DNA of 64,000 nt, from the NCBI GenBank assembly GCA_028279365.1, contig JANQNX010000014.1:62001-126000 (forward strand), given 5' to 3'. Shown piece after piece: positions 63,705 to 64,000 of the stretch. Each line of letters starts with the position of its first letter. Positions within the stretch are counted from its first letter, which is position 1. Made by a program: the position numbers and the translations under genes. This DNA comes from Gammaproteobacteria bacterium. GTDB taxonomy: Bacteria > Pseudomonadota > Gammaproteobacteria > Eutrophobiales > Eutrophobiaceae. Below the pieces are notes generated by a model. It searched no databases. It was not told where the DNA came from and saw nothing but the letters and a program-made list of their open reading frames with translations.

Positions 63705-64000
63705 ATGGATATCCATGAATATCAAGCAAAGGAGATACTCTCCGATTATGGTGTGCCGATTGGCCCTGGCGGATTAGCCTATAGTCCCGAACAGGCCGCC
63801 TATCGTGCACAGGAAATAGGCGGTGACGTTTGGGTCGTTAAGGCACAGATTCACTCGGGCGCACGTGGTAAAGCAGGTGGTGTGAAAGTTTGTAAATCAC
63901 CTGAAGAAGTTTCAAAAGCGGCAGAAGACATGCTGGGTAAAAAACTGGTCACGCATCAGACCGGCCCGGACGGAAAAATTTGTCACCGTTTATATATAGA
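63705..64000 (+). CDS. mtkA: Malate-CoA ligase (malate thiokinase) beta subunit, 3' cut by window
   Basis: The frame runs from ATG 63705 (GGAGG 9 bases upstream) to the window end without a stop, about 98 codons. The start [27 protein letters not shown] and LVTHQTGP are the ATP-grasp domain of SucC-like CoA ligases. The serine-cycle neighbours favour malate thiokinase over succinyl-CoA synthetase; the rest of the gene would decide. Confidence 0.88.
   Translation, partial: MDIHEYQAKEILSDYGVPIGPGGLAYSPEQAAYRAQEIGGDVWVVKAQIHSGARGKAGGVKVCKSPEEVSKAAEDMLGKKLVTHQTGPDGKICHRLYI

Noticed and set aside
63698..63707. ATG at 63698 as the start of the mtkA gene
   Set aside because: It is in a different frame from the [12 protein letters not shown] protein; the ATG at 63705 has the right frame and ribosome binding site spacing.
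1..64000. CRISPR arrays, insertion sequences, prophage
   Set aside because: No regularly spaced repeats, transposase, integrase or phage structural genes were seen on either strand.

Overview
The window is a chromosomal segment of a gammaproteobacterium. The clearest evidence is a backbone in the familiar order ssrA (tmRNA) - smpB - ratA - ratB - bamE - (fur) - recN - nadK - grpE, the same neighbourhood as in E. coli. Around it lie hrcA-grpE-dnaK-dnaJ-dapB, aceK-icd, metZ and, at the right edge, serine-cycle genes (serine-glyoxylate aminotransferase, malyl-CoA lyase, malate thiokinase beta). A C1- or glyoxylate-assimilating gammaproteobacterium is plausible, but I cannot name the genus. No prophage, insertion sequence, CRISPR array or plasmid gene is visible.

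Layout. 1-3.6 kb: a 5'-truncated HugZ-type heme protein overlapping a pilin-like protein and an EF-hand protein, then a minus-strand MarR-like operon with two exported proteins sharing an odd N-terminal domain. 4-9.3 kb: DUF2189 and DUF6279 proteins, the tetrahydromonapterin genes folX-folE-folM, two small cytochromes c, and a DUF2059 protein. 9.3-15 kb: a three-gene cluster (CDP-alcohol phosphatidyltransferase, ketopantoate-reductase-like, HpnA-like epimerase), a LysR regulator divergent from two glutathione transferases and a ChrR-like cupin, and a very unusual tRNA-Cys-like gene. 15-20 kb: a minus-strand redox operon (membrane flavoprotein/BFD/cytochrome b fusion, 11-haem cytochrome, DUF3365 haem protein, cytochrome c, globin) behind a two-hairpin leader. 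20-23.5 kb: MAPEG protein, carbonic anhydrase remnant, HBM-type chemoreceptor, membrane protein. 23.6-30.5 kb: a complete Wadjet (JetABCD) plasmid/phage-defence system in AT-rich DNA, ending about 0.8 kb short of the tmRNA gene. 31-51 kb: the E. coli-like backbone interrupted by accessory blocks: HDOD and kinase-HDOD-GAF signalling proteins plus an NSS transporter, an RND efflux pair, and a truncated-haemoglobin module. 50-64 kb: chaperone operon with a CIRCE operator, dapB, aceK-icd, metZ and serine-cycle genes.

The most unusual system is at 44.1-47.2 kb. A sigma-54 enhancer-binding protein carries a complete truncated-haemoglobin domain fused after its Fis-type DNA-binding domain. It is divergent from a two-gene operon encoding a secreted cupin and a secreted truncated haemoglobin that resembles the fused globin. 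The operon has a well-spaced -24/-12 promoter, and an 18-bp perfect palindrome between the two transcription units could be the activator site. This looks like a haem-based (O2/NO) sensor-regulator controlling a related extracytoplasmic globin. Second is the tRNA-Cys(GCA)-like gene at 14956-15030: all helices are intact, but U33, G18-G19 and C56 are lost.
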